DNA from: Atriophallophorus winterbourni | Lineage: Eukaryota; Platyhelminthes; Trematoda; Plagiorchiida; Microphallidae | Length of the DNA: 64,000 nt | Direction: 5' to 3' | Assembly: GCA_013407085.1 (NCBI GenBank) | Contig: JACCGJ010013966.1 | Coordinates: 1-64,000 of the forward strand | Part shown: piece by piece, positions 20,301 through 32,689 of the stretch | How the letters are laid out: each line of letters starts with the position of its first letter | How positions within the stretch are numbered: position 1 is the first letter of the stretch | Notes under the pieces: generated by a model | What the model saw: the letters and a program-made list of their open reading frames with translations, nothing else | The model's database searches: none | What the model was told of the DNA's origin: nothing | Program-made: the position numbers and the translations under genes

Positions 20301-21219
20301 GCCATACATTTGATACACTCTACTTGTTATATACTTTCATTCCTAACATGTACTTCAATACAGTTATCCTTTGGCGTGTTGGGCAGAAATCTATATTGGA
20401 TAAGTTTGTTTCATCGAACGTGCTCATAACGTAATTACTGATAGATTTTGTGAACTGGTGCCGACACAGTCTTAAGCAACATTAAATTTGGAAAGTTTCT
20501 TTGAGATCATTTCATTCGGGGACAAATAATTTCTTAAGGTAAACTGATCCAGAGAAAGCATACAGAGACTAAAATACGTTCGACGTCACTTCAAATGAAA
20601 ACGCGAGGTTTCAAGCGTGAGATTATTTCTGCATGGGAGAAGATTGGATTCGATTTTGAATAGGTATCGGAGAAGGTTGCCCACCGAATGGATTACTCGG
20701 AATGTCAGAATTAGTTCATCTCCGATGAGCCCGCACTCAAAAGTGCTCAATCCGCATCTAGACCATTGTTGCTCATAATTTAATTACATTTATTCACTGT
20801 TATTATATAATCAAATATATAATTGTTGTACATAAACGGATTACCAAAAAACCATCCTTAACAATTTACCGCATATGGTAAAACAACGTTTTCGCGTGAA
20901 AACAATTCAAGTTCCATTGGTTAATGGGACATGAAAACGTGTTTCCAGATTCAAAATCATATGAAAGCTTTTTAATGATTCAGTGCACGATTTAACGTTT
21001 CTGTTGATCATGCGCAAGGCTTTGTGGACGTCTACTAAACCAAAATGGCAAACAATACTGACTAATGAGTAACTTCGTTATGCAGGTCACAAATGACGCC
21101 TATTCCGAATTTTCGAACACATTTAGACGTAGATTATTGCCAATTGTATTGCGAAATTAACGCTGACCGTTAGGATGGAGAGATCGATGTAGGTTATGTA
21201 CACATGTTACATTCTCAAA
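20301..21219. other. No gene seen
   Basis: A+T-rich sequence without a reading frame of note. Some of it resembles about 1200-1400 (for instance 'GACACAGTCTTAAGC' against 'CATTGTCTTAAGC'), so the duplicated block may extend into it in decayed form. Confidence 0.4.
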
Positions 21220-22014
21220 TTAAATGTATACTAGTAAGTGTGTTATTGTCCACCAATTTCATTGGTCAATATGATCTCGTTTAAACCCAGTCAGAGACAC
21301 ATTCGTCTTATTAATCGTATTCAAGTAAACTTTCGGAGTCTCATTACCACGTTTCTCGCCGTATGTTTTCGTGTTGAGTGTTACTACTCATCCACCATGA
21401 AGCCCATAGTGTAACAGCGATGAGGAATTACATGAGATCTATTAAGGCTCAATCACTTTGCCTGTTATAACGTTATTTTACGTGGGGTTGGGGACACGCT
21501 TGTCATACCTCCCATTGGATTACGTCCCGATTGATCTCTAGGGTCAACCTGTCCCTAAAATCCTGATTAAACGCGTTCGTCCCGATCTTGCTAAAGAGCA
21601 AAATAGCTTCAGTAATTTGACACCATCAGCATGTAAATGCTTGCCTTACGGTCTGATACCGCGTTATAACACTTTAACATTGTCCAAGTCTACGTTGTGA
21701 TCTGTATCTACTCTATGTCCTCTCAATGCTGATTGAAGACTTGATATTCACGTGCTTCCCTGTGCTGCCTTTTGACTCGCTTTGTGACATAACTTGATTC
21801 CTCCGTGTGCAGTTGTTACACGTCACACATATGAACACCTGATTCAAGATTCCACTAGTCGGTTCTGAAGTGCGTTCAACACACCTAGTCTGACATATGA
21901 ATCGGTACCCAAAAACTGATCCAACCGTTTGTGTGTAAATGTCTACTGATTATGAATGCGCGATCGGTCCGAAACACAATCCAATTAATTATTTGATTTT
22001 CTTTTACAGAATTC
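21220..22014. repeat. Upstream block of GH27 copy 3, paralogous to 1576-2531
   Basis: Collinear by eye with the sequence upstream of GH27 copy 1, with gaps and many substitutions. The - strand of 21880-21500 contains 'HREAREYQVFN', 'HRVDTDHNVDLDNVKVL' and 'LTLEINRD', which resemble the C-terminal region of Penelope-like elements. Confidence 0.5.
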
Positions 22015-22353
22015 ATGGATCGGAACACGGTTAACTGCGCGTACTTCCTAGCAATACTGCTGCTCAATCGCTTATACTTGCCGGATTGTACTCAGGGCGA
22101 TCAGCAACAAGAAGCTCCAAGACCTGTGATGGGTTACGTGACTGAGAGCGAAGCAACTTGCCAGTTCGACTGCACCCGCTATCCACTCAGATGTGTTAGC
22201 GAAGGGAATATTAAAACAATTGCCGAAAAGCTCATCTCGAGCAAGCTGCATGATGCTGGGTATCGAATGATAATTATCGACGCGAGTTGGTATAGTATGA
22301 AAACCTATGATACCGTGGATAAAATGACTTATGTTATGCCGAATTTCACCTTT
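22015..22353 (+). CDS. GH27 copy 3, exon 1 only
   Basis: 113 intact codons, same length as exon 1 at 2532, ending at a GTGAGT donor. It has a signal peptide ('LAILLLNRLYL', cut near 'CTQG'), then 'MGYVTESEATCQFDC' and 'IIIDASWYSMKTYD'. The Cys of 'DACW', which in GLA pairs with the first N-terminal cysteine, is Ser here. No exon 2 or 3 was found downstream; a piggyBac relic starts at about 22590 and a PB1-like gene on the other strand follows. It is either an orphan exon or the first exon of a gene whose rest was deleted. Confidence 0.8.
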
Positions 22354-22589
22354 GTGAGTTTATTTCTGATAGTGATTCTAATATGTATGTGATTTGTTTG
22401 TTTATGTGCGTTGTGATTGATTGAGATTTAATGTTAATTTACTGCAATTTGGTCAAGACTTTGTATTCGAATCCTATGGCAATAGAGCAGTTAGCTTGAC
22501 AATGCCGTACAGCAGCAGTTTTCAATTTTTTTAAATGCCAGCAACTCTGAAATAGTTTGATATGCTCTTGTGCGCTTCTAATAGAAAGA
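22354..22589. other. Start of the former intron 1 of GH27 copy 3
   Basis: Aligns by eye with 2871-3060 ('GTTAGCTTGACAATGCCGTA' is shared), then the similarity is cut by a piggyBac relic. Confidence 0.6.
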
Positions 22590-23128
22590 CGTAAGAGAAA
22601 TGATTGCTGTACGAACAGAGAACACGCCCCTCGAGTAAATGCTCAATCTGCGAGGTGCATCTTTGTTGCACTGCAGCAAAAAATTGGTTCCGAATCTACC
22701 ACTCAGAGTTAACCTATAACCGTTTGTGTTACAAAGGATAAATATGTTATTATGCTGTATATTATAAATTTGACAAATAGTTTGTCATTTTCATGTCTTA
22801 TTGTTTCATTATATGATCACATAATTTTATAATTATGGAACAAATGTGAGAAATGCATAATACAATTCTGCAATGAGTTATAGTTACAACTTCTTCAAAA
22901 TATTATTAATAATAAAAGAAATAATTTAATTGTGTTTTATGAAGACATAGGTAAAATTACGTTCCAAAATACTGACGGTAACTCCAGTTACCACCTCAAA
23001 ATATCCTGGAAAATATATACATAAAACATAAAAATTAATCATGTGTTTTATTTATGCCATAAATAAGCCGAATAACGCAAAAAATTTCACAAAAAACGTG
23101 CATGGAATTCCCGTAGACAAAGGGTTAA
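22590..23128 (+). mobile_element. piggyBac relic, 3' end only
   Basis: Matches the 3' part of the piggyBac element at 53.26-55.0 kb: 'TTGTTGCACTGCAGCAAAAA', 'AACCTATAACCGTTTGTGTT', 'ACGTTCCAAAATACTGACGG', ending 'CCCGTAGACAAAGGG' and TTAA (23125-23128), the piggyBac target sequence. It has no transposase, so it is a 5'-truncated or non-autonomous copy. Here the 3' part is uninterrupted, which shows what the other copy looked like before a CR1 inserted. Confidence 0.75.
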
Positions 23129-23165
23129 AAACAAAGTCGAATATTTTGAACAAATACACCTTTAA

Positions 23166-24503
23166 TTAAAGAAAGTGTGTTTGTGTAGCAACGTTGCGTA
23201 ATATCGGACCGGTTTGTACTTCTGTTTCGCAAATGTCTCTCTTTTGTCTGTGGTCTGGCATGACACGAAGATGAACGCTAGAATTCATTATTCTGTTGAA
23301 GTGGTCAATAGCAGTTCTCAAATCAACCGTATTTTTTATACAGTACACTTTGTAGTCATCTGTGAATGTGAATCGAAAATTATCATTCGTGGATTGGACC
23401 TTATTGAATAAGATTTGAATTTGACGGTTGATAAATTGTGTTATGAATATGAGCTAAAAGACACAATAAAGAAATCTCATCCTACATCGGATCTTTCAAT
23501 GGGTGCATATATTATTTACCCAATATTGCTTAGTATCCGGATTCAAACATTCAATGTAACCTCTCTACTCCTAACGAATGAGACCACAGTTGCTGGAGTA
23601 ATCGAAATGCAAAATCTGAAATGGTATGACCGCTTAAAATATTTGGCTATTACATCTTTCTTTAAGAAACTGTTGGACAAATCAGAATATCCGCTAACAA
23701 TCTCTATTGACATAACGTATGAGTAATTTTGCACTTTTTCATCAAAGATCTTAAATTGTTGCCACTAGTACTGAAAAACACATAACAAAGGCAAAATCAA
23801 CTTCATCCCATTCACGGAGATCTAAATCTAAAATGAATCGAGAGCCGAGCCGTTTTTCAAATGATCCAGAAACCGTTCAGCTAATCTTTCTCTCAAAATA
23901 ATGGATAAACCAAAATCATGTGTATGGAAAGCTAAAAAGAAAATGAATAAAAAATTGAGAAAAATGACTATTACCGCAATAGAAACGCACGATCTTACTT
24001 TTTACGCAACAAACAAATCTTGGGCATGTACATACGCGAGAAGATATGCTGATAACGTAGCTCTAATGGAATTATAAGGGGAAATCACGCCATGTTATGC
24101 TAATTTGAGTTAAGCAAACATGCCTACCGCTCTCTATAATTATTCTAAATCAGACTGTAATCCACGTGAAAGCAAATAATATCTTCTATTTCTCAACGCT
24201 CCTAATCACAACCTTAATAATGAAACCGGCAGTCGTTTCCAAAATATCACAGTATATGTATACTAGAGGGCGTGATGAAGTAAGTACGTTTTTCAGTTGA
24301 AATAAGTTTTATAATCGCGAATTGTTTTCCTCACCTGTCCAAGTGATTTTATACTGCGAGACAGGACTCCCGATGACGCGTTGCAAGTGAGATAACAGCA
24401 TTTCGTAGGTGATTGAATTCTGATCTCTTTTCGGATCCCAACAATAAATCTCTTCTCCAGATTCCGTCTTTGTCGAAGGAATAGTTATCTTGAAATATAC
24501 CAT
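23166..24503 (-). CDS. PB1-like domain protein, copy 1 (two exons)
   Basis: Exon 1 24503-24335 (ATG, donor GTGAGG) and exon 2 23359-23166 (acceptor 'ACATTCACAG') join in phase 1 to give 120 codons. The product reads 'MVYFKITIPSTK', 'SITYEMLLSHLQRVIG', 'SQYKITWT', and across the junction 'DDYKVYCIKNTVDLRTAIDHF', 'VHLRVMP'. This order of strand, helix, strand, acidic DD turn, strand, helix and final strand is that of a PB1 domain, closest in look to atypical PKC PB1. A Lys stands in strand 1 and an Asp pair at the OPCA position. PB1 domains pair scaffolds and kinases head to tail in the cytoplasm. No other domain and no signal peptide were seen. The intron is 975 bp. The domain call rests on pattern, not on a search. 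Confidence 0.62.
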
Positions 24504-24879
24504 GGAGAATTGAGCACCAGATAAAGACGTTTTATTGAGATTGCTGCACACGCGTCATTTAAATACCACGAAATACGAAACGATAAGTCGGTTTGACAGG
24601 TCACGCGGATTGAAACGTGTTTATTGAATGACTAAAAGTTTCCATATTCATCAGCAAAACACTTGAATATGAGAGATGGATGTTCTTTTCTCGCATTTCA
24701 CTCGAAGTTCCACGATACAAGTTTACAAAAATGGAAATGTATCAAACAAAAATCATTATCACGTGGAATAACTGAAAATAGCTCGGTTTGTTTCAATGTT
24801 GGTCAGGATATTATGAGTTTCGACATTCGACTTTCCCTATCAACAGATCAGAGATAACCTTTTCATATTTTACATCCAT

Positions 24880-25480
24880 TTGTAAACCAAGCACTTATTA
24901 AATGCGTCATCTTATTTCTCATATTGTTTTCTAAACTAACATTTCAGTTTTTACCATCCTATGGTTGTTGTCAAGCTAGTTGCATTTAGGACCATGAAAA
25001 ACCTTGAATTACCTTGAATAAAAGTCTCATGACACATCACTCGTACTGAAGATTTTGGATTGCTTCAGCTGTCCTCAAAATGTGCCAATCACGTCTCGTA
25101 AGACTTTGTAAGGAATCAGCCTAAATAAATGTGTTCGCTTCCTCTGTTTTATCAGTTACCGCCTATCGATTTGATAGGATAGAATTTAGCTATTCATCTT
25201 TCTCGAACAAAATTCGCTTCGCCGACTTGGGTAATGTTCCGACTATAATGCTTGACAGTATCCGCATTGTAGTGCCAATGTATCCTTCTTTACAGAAGCT
25301 GGTGGGTATTAATAATACTACGTTGATTTTGCTTATTTTGTATAATGCTATCTGACTATTGGCTCGCTGGTGAATGCTATCCTGGATTCTTTTAGGCGTG
25401 AACGGCGTTTGGACTATTTGTTCATGATAGTCAGTCACTGACTCACTAAAATGGTCGTCCGTAAATATATAAAGTTTTCT
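24880..25480. repeat. LINE 3'-tail scrap and right part of the duplicated block
   Basis: 24940-25025 ends in 'GACCATGAAAAACCTTGAAT', the 3' tail seen at 35.3, 43.3 and 43.9 kb. 25030-25480 is collinear with 43390-43865. The short + frame at 25131-25355 is not conserved in the other block (43425-43679 differs), so it is probably not a gene. Confidence 0.5.
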
Positions 25481-25579
25481 TAGCTACTGTTAGTAAAATT
25501 ATTCTTTAATGAAGCATGATGCAAAATTGTGCTATTTAGAGTAGGGTTGATTTGCTTCCGTGATTAAGTTTTCCATTTA

Positions 25580-25900
25580 TTTTGGTTGAAATTGCATATA
25601 ATGACTTACCCATGTTGGTTTTCTGTAAACCTTACTATCCAATGGTGCGACTGATGTTTGCGTTAGTAAAATTTCGAGGGTGGCTACAAGTTGGTCAGTT
25701 TCCATTTCGTAATTGAAAAAGATTTTATCGTCAACATTGTCGAAATGTGCGGGTACGTTTTCGACATCAAATTCTTCATCGCGAATATGAACGTATCATC
25801 TTTATAACATACGTACATATCTAGTTTTTCAATGACTGATGCCAGTATTCCCACAAAAGCTTGGCCAATTCCGTTCTTTCACGCATGTAATACAGAGATG
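25580..25900 (-). mobile_element. Penelope-like element RT fragment
   Basis: On the - strand: 'HFDNVDDKIFFNYEME', 'DQLVATLEILLTQ' and 'APLDSKVYRKPTW'. This matches the Penelope-type RT stretch in which 'I.FT.E.E....LPFLDVL' precedes 'T.VYRKPT'. It is short and truncated on both sides. Confidence 0.6.
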
Positions 25901-27180
25901 ATGTGAATTACCGAGAAAGAAATCTTTTTCTTTACTCAATAAACGAGTTGCATAACCAGGAAACATATTCTAACAAGTTCGATATCTTTTCAGTTTGTTT
26001 GTCTTGCTGTTTCGTTTATATGGTGAATCAGTTTATGTATTTTAAAAGGTTTAGCGTGAGTCCTGCCTCAATGCGGGTGGAAAGATCTGAAGGCGTTTCA
26101 ATATTACCAAGGAGCTTTTCCATGCATTCGAAGACTATATTTGAGCTGTGTTCGGGTATATATTATTAGGGACGTAGAGAACATTTGAACAATCTGTTAT
26201 TGGAAGTGTGAATTGAAGTGTGTAGCTGACTTCCCTGAGTTTGAGCGCTCATTAGGTTATTCCTCACACCATTTAGGTCAAAGAAGAATCTATGTAAAAT
26301 TGTGATCCATCACATGCATATTAATTTGCTTTTTTCGACAAAAGTGTTAATTATGTCTCGCTTGAAATGAACAGAACACTTTACCCTACAAATGGCATTA
26401 CGTGTGTTGTCATGAAAACGTCACAAGATATCCCCGGGTCATTTTCACATCAACCGATCCCACAACGCGTAACAAATACATTTGGTTTTCAACACCTATA
26501 TCGGACCTAAAATGAAGTACGCTATCCAACCATGGTACCCATGATAAGAGAAGGACATGACTTTGATGAAATGTGTTTACCACTGCGCTACAAAACTAGT
26601 GACCCGACAATACAACAAACCTTAAACGAAGAGGATTGCAACTCTGAAACTGTTCGAATTTACGTACCGCCCTATTAGGGATGATTTGATTCTAATGTTC
26701 ATCCTTCTGCATAGAGTGGATCACCTACTTGAACAACCGTTTCGTCAGCAAGAAGCACGTTGTAGCATAGTCCACGTCAACAAGTTAACCATTTCACAAC
26801 TTAGATCAAATTGTTGAAGGTTCTTCTTTGTTATCCGAGTTGGAGCTGTATACGCCAGCAACAGCACACAATACAACCGATGCGCTTGTGAATGGTGGGG
26901 CTGAAAATAATGACGGAGCTTAAATGAACTCGCGTTCCATAATCGATGACTGTTTTTGTTCTCATGAATGCATTCGTGTAATTGGGTGCCTTTTCCTCAT
27001 TTTGACGAGATGCTTCACATTTATGGAGGTAAAACCAAAAAATAGTTTCTTTGGGACACAAAATGTCAAAACAAACATTAATGTACGAAGTTAAGTCTCG
27101 AGTCGGGAATAAATACTATATATTCATGACTCTGACTGGTTCGGTGTGGTAGTCGTGTTAAAAGTTTATTCATGGGATGG
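25901..27180. other. No gene recognised
   Basis: Reading frames at 25903-26169 (+) and 27061-26831 (-) have no family motif. No repeats were recognised. Confidence 0.4.
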
Positions 27181-27189
27181 TTAGTGGTA

Positions 27190-30100
27190 TGCAGTATATT
27201 GAACATAAGATTCAAATCACCTCTGAGACGGCGGTAGCGAGAGTCGAAGAGATTGAGACTTGTAATACGATCTTCGTATTATTTGTGTTTTAATACACCT
27301 ACGAGCTAGGTGGTAGGATGAAATATTCTCTGCAAGAGGTTGATGTTCTTCTGTAGCCAAGGTAACCAAGGCTAAACCGTATACTCCATGTTTGGCCTCA
27401 AGTATGTATTAATTATTAGATGAACAGTTTGCTCAGAGAAACTCCCGAACATGCGTTTTAGCAGAAACAGTACTCTTTACGTCTTTTCATAGACAGCTGT
27501 GCCGTTATGTGACGGTTTCAACGTGATGCTCATCCGCACAGCTAAATCATTCTGCTTGTCAGTGCTTTCAAGAATATGGGAACCAAGGCCCTAAGAGAAC
27601 TCGAAATGTCTTCCAACAGTCAATACCTTGCATTTTCTGACATTGAAAGGCAGTTCATTTCTAACTGACTAGTCCTGTAAGGCATCGAGTTTCAGCTGAA
27701 GCTGTCTGTAATGATCAGTTGTGCGTTCTTGTGTCCACAGTTTTATGTCATCTGCAAATAACAAGATTTTTGCTGCGAAAAAAGATTAGGTAAGTCGTTA
27801 ACATAGAGAGATTTGTTAGCTACTCATTTAGACAATCTAACAACGTTCCAGTGATACCAAGCATTTTAAGCTTCCGCAGTAGTAAGGTATGGTCAAAACG
27901 ATTAAATGCTTCTGCGATATCAATGTAGTAGGCGTGTTTTGCTTGCCCTTTATCTACCGATTTTGTCCAATCATCTAGCGTTACCAGTAAATTAGACAAA
28001 CAGGAATAATGACGGTCTACATCCATGATGCTTCTCGAAAGAAACTGATTATTTTCGAAACGTTTATTAGATTGTCAGCAATGAGTCACTGAAGTAATTT
28101 TGAAATCACAGGTAACCAAGTAACGGGAAACGTGAAGGTCCGGAAAGTATTGAATTCAATGCCGTTAAACATTTTTCTCATGGCTCAAACAATGTCAGGT
28201 TCACAAGGTCTGTTAGTCACTTTTCTGCTGAGACTGCGCGTCAGGTAATCATATTCTGTATTTTCGTAGATTTTAGGGAATAATATTATTACACAATGGC
28301 CGAAATTACCGATGGGCGCAGATTAACGATCATGAAGATAAGGTTGAATGAGGTCTCCAGCAAGTATGCGCAAATCGTTTTGATAAGGAACAAGTTCAAT
28401 AAGAAGTTCATCAAAAATGTACGAAAAGTGTTAGAAAAACGGATGGGTATGACAGAAACATTTTGCGAAATGAAAGATTCAACAACCAAACGGGAATCCT
28501 GGTGAACCTGATGAACTTCACAAATGAATTAACGTTACTGGCTGAAAGTTTTACTACCATGAAACTTAGGTTTAATTCAGATGCCTTGAACAAATTTCGC
28601 ATCATTCTAATAAAAAAAACGAGATATCATCAAACCTAGTCCACAAAAATAGCACATTTTTTCATTCCTCAAACATTGTTTTGATAAATTATACAATGTC
28701 ACGATTAACACAGTAAAATGTTGTTACTTTGTGAATTTCTGTTCAACAAAGAGGCATCACGTAATTCTTTTGTTCCATGCGCGTAAAAAATTAACCTGCG
28801 TTGAACTTAACACGTTATGGCAAAAACACATATTTCGAGTCAATTTTAAACGAAAATCATTTTTACATGAAATAATCAATAGTTGACAGGAGCTTCAAAT
28901 ACCGCGCTTGTTGAGTTGCTTTGCGGTGTATGCTACGAGAGACTAAGCCTGACCACCATTGAGGTTTGCCATTGTTACGAACACTTACTTAAGAAGCGAA
29001 TCGATCCTGAAGTTACGGGGTGTTGCACCCACATATCACGCACATGGCGAATGTTTTGGCAATGGAATTATCGCCGCTGCCTGAAGTTTTGCAGCAAGGT
29101 CATTTTTAGTAAAGGATCGAGATTGATCAATTTGGGCTTTGCCGAAAGAGAAAATTAAATCGAAGGCTAACAATAAATGGTCGCTCTTTCCGAACGGTGG
29201 AAGAAAAATGAAATTTTCTATAACGCATATGAATTTGAAATAACTAGGTCGAGTGTTGTTGAAGAATGGCCCTCACAGAATCTAGTTGGTTTGTTTACTT
29301 GTTGATGACGAATATAGGAGTTCAGCCACTCGAGATAGTCGTTCGCGATTCCTGGTGCATGAGCAGTTTGCTACTCCCAGATTATATCATGGTGATTAAA
29401 TTCTCCGAGCATTAGACCATGTGATACTATGTTCAAACATAATTTACAAGAAGGTATTTTCTTCCAACTAGTGTTAAGACCCAGTTTACATTTATACACG
29501 TGCATCCATGCATGAGCAAGTCTGATACTAGCTGTACGTTTGCGGTAGAAAGAGTAATACTTTCCTCAAAAGAATTATCATGATCAATAATAACAGTATC
29601 CTTCCTGCCAACTTACCAGGAGGTCTAACGCTTTTTACGGTGCAAAACCTGTTACACATTGCATGATTCCGAGACAGTCAAACATTTGTAACGGATGTCA
29701 TCAACAACACAGAGGAGTTATTTCCATTTATTTCTATAGCTACATTCTTTTTTATAGAACGGGAGATCAATATCACATGAGCCCGAATCCCCGGGATCTG
29801 GGCTATCTAAATGCTTTTTGACCTCGGGCGTAGCACATAAGTGGCTTCGAGTTTGCTGAAGGATTCATTTCATCAGAAAATAGAGCATTCCTTTTTAAAT
29901 TAGATGACTGTTTCTGGCATTCAGTTTCACTTTCGTAGTCCGAGTCACTTCATCTGAAACACAGTTCCATCTCCACGGGATTTTTCTCGACAATTGCGCT
30001 GTTTATCCGCCGAGTAGCATTAGCATGAGGTAGCGCCATTGCCGGCCTACTGTGAATAATGGTGGTTCGCTTCTAATGCGAATAAGTACGCTACAATTAA
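27190..30100 (-). mobile_element. CR1-like LINE, endonuclease to RT, heavily decayed
   Basis: On the - strand, 29400-29230 reads 'NHHDIIWE', 'YLEWLNSYIRHQQVNKPTRF' and 'STTLDLVISN', the end of a CR1-type endonuclease. 28260-28080 has 'VISKLLQ.LIADNLI'. 28026-27820 has 'TLDDWTKSVDKGQ', then motif A 'YYIDIAEAFNRFDHTLL'. 27800-27540 has 'VNDLPNLFSQQ' and scraps of motif C. Order and strand fit a single 5'-truncated copy with many shifts and stops. Confidence 0.66.
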
Positions 30101-32090
30101 CTTCTAGCTTATAATTTTCATCTCTATTTGAGCTAGATGTTTTCTTGTGTGGCTGAGAGTCATGTTTCACCACGCACTTAGCCTTAGCTAATTTAAGTTA
30201 CTTAACTTTTGAGCGGAAGTGATCGCGAACGCAATGCTTTGTGAAATCGACTACAGTTGGAAGCGGCAATAAGCTATATGCGGAGTTAGGGTCTTTGTTT
30301 AATTTGCTGACACTGTGTACTCACTTAATTCAACCGTTGGGTGCATGGCTCATGTAAGATGGAAATCAGTGAGCTTTCAGTGGTCACTTGCTTTAAGAGC
30401 CTCTAAATCTTGGATAAAAGGCTCCACTGTGCCATGATTGGGACTTCTATTGACCACGTTTATCTACCTCGGTTTCTAGCTTGAAGTTCATGAACCATTC
30501 ATTTCCAGGTTGTGGATTCCCTTGACATGCTAGCAAACCAATTTGTTTAGCTTATATTTCCACCTCGGTCTGTCATAACTTTTGTCTAAAAAGCGTTGGA
30601 AGACCAGAAGTATGGTCGTCTAGTCTTTTGTGTTCTCGATGGAGTTTTGTGCTATCTGTGGATAGAGGAGTCATCAAACCTAGCTCCGGAGTGGGAAATA
30701 CATCGAAACGCTTTTTCTTCTCGAGCAAGGTTTCATGCAGCCTTTAAATTGCCATTAAAGAAATTGTTGGGCTGTATGAGCCCTAAAGTGAACCCTATGG
30801 AGATGTTAGCACCCTAATACAGTGAACATTGTTGTGTTGTACGTGCATTCATGTCATTAAATGCACGAATATAGCAGACGTAAATTATTCAATGGAGAAA
30901 CTTATGCTTCAATTTTCATTTTAACAAAAAAACAGAATAAAGTTTTGAGATTATTTGATATACCCACGTGATGCTGTCGCAAGTTTTGAACAAGTGTTTC
31001 ATTAGTACTCACGCTGTAAGAATCATGTGCATGAGAAATTGCTGTGATGCAAAACCCTATCGATTTCACGAAGCATACATTGTTTGATCACGCGCAACTC
31101 TATCGTCACGTGACGAATCGATAAGTAATCTATGACGTGCAGCTTCTTCGCACTCATTTAACAAACAGTCATTTCGAAGACACGAAACAGCTAATACATT
31201 ATACATTGCGTAAATAACTCGTATCAACCTTCTTTCAGTCATTCATCATTTTCTCTGAAAGCCATCAGTTCCACTGTTATTGGTGCCCTGTTATATTCGT
31301 AACATTGCACATTAGAATTAATCTACTATCATTTGTTGCATGGTTATTCTACAAATTTACAACAATCTTTACTGACTTGTCTCAAACATCCGACCGAATG
31401 TACACTTTTGTTGGTGTTTTAACGCCTAGCTTTTCTATACTCATTATATCTACGAATAAATCTTTGAACATAAGCCACTAACAGCTCAACTTTGCAGTTT
31501 ATCTTTGGTCCATCATCATCATATAAATTCTATTTTTGCTTCGTTGCAGTACTTTACAATATGCTTTATTTTCTCACAGCTGTCCTCTGAGGTTTCACTA
31601 ATTTCTGTTTATTCCGTCGCATGAGAAATCCTCGAACAATGATATCAGTTGCGACAATATAATCAGCTAACAATCGTGAACTGACATGATTCGAATTTTC
31701 TTGCTCGTGAAAACGAAATTCCATCCCAGATAAACAACAGGGAAAATTGATATTTATCAAAATACACCCCAGAAAAACAACATGGACAATATATATTACA
31801 ATTATGACGATCAATAGTTCGATTCAATTAAGTTAGATTTGGAAACGTTTTACCCAATCAGCGTGATTCACTACATTACCAGGTATAGCACGTGTAATAT
31901 TAATGGTATGGTGAACATACTTCGGTCGACAGCGACAATGTATTTACATCAAAAGTACATCCCCATGTGCTTATTTGCATACATTTCCATCACACACACA
32001 CACAAACCACGACCGGTTTCGTGCTTTTTGCAATCATTATGTAGGGACAGTAAGATCAGGTTTCGCATGCACTTGAAACAGTGAGGGAAT
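30101..32090. other. No gene recognised
   Basis: Frames at 30596-30817 (+) and 31814-31566 (-) were inspected. The latter has a hydrophobic N-terminal stretch but begins with TTG and has no homolog in the window. A (CA)7 run lies at 31991-32004. Confidence 0.4.
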
Positions 32091-32092
32091 GG

Positions 32093-32405
32093 TATACAAG
32101 TAGTGCTTGTATGCCACTGTTGGATAGCCCTGGTACGACCAAACCGCTCAGTGACATGTGTCTAAACACATGTGTAATGGGGTTAAACCCATAACCATGA
32201 ATCAAAATGCTGATTTGCATGCATTACCCTAACTGACGAGTGCAAACAGCAAGAAACCGTTCGTGGGGTGTGTGACGGAAATGCATGCAAATGAGCATTT
32301 TGGTTGATTATCATGGGTGAAGACACTATCTACATGAGTGTGGGATAATGGGGTTGAACAGGTTGGTCGTACCGGTTTTATACAAAAGTGGCATAGAAGC
32401 GCTAT
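32093..32405. repeat. Fold-back (palindromic) MITE-like element
   Basis: The left arm ('TGCTTGTATGCCACT', 'GGTACGACCAA', 'TCAAAATGCTGATTTGCATG') is the imperfect reverse complement of the right arm ('CATGCAAATGAGCATTTTGG', 'TTGGTCGTACC', 'AAGTGGCATAGAAGC'). The arms are about 140-150 bases and the centre lies near 32240-32260. No coding capacity. Related pieces lie at 4560-4720 and near 35680-35740. Confidence 0.62.
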
Positions 32406-32689
32406 TTGTTTACATCCATTTTTGTTTTATTGAACTGAGTCATATTGCTTGACGGCCAATTAATTCTACATTATATTGCACGTGGAATTTGGAGAAATCA
32501 CAGACAATTGTTCACTATTGTATTGATGATTTTATACCTTGGCATTAATACACTAACAGTCTATCTTCTCAGCATTGGCTGAATTTATTGCTTGTTGTTT
32601 GAAATATTTCATGAAATTTGGCTCACAACATATGTGCAACCCGGTAAAGTTGAGTTGTCTATTGTTATTGTTGTTGTCCATTAATCTTG

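Noticed and set aside
23415..23726. + strand frame (103 codons) in the PB1-like intron
   Set aside because: Its end is conserved in the copy at 41.8 kb but the beginning is not (a 10-bp deletion shifts it); noted under findings, not called as a gene.
28296..28505. + strand frame of 69 codons starting MAEITDGRR
   Set aside because: It lies inside a decayed minus-strand CR1, between its endonuclease and RT pieces; no independent support.
31566..31814. Possible small membrane protein on the minus strand
   Set aside because: It begins at TTG, not ATG, has one hydrophobic stretch only, and has no splice or homology support.
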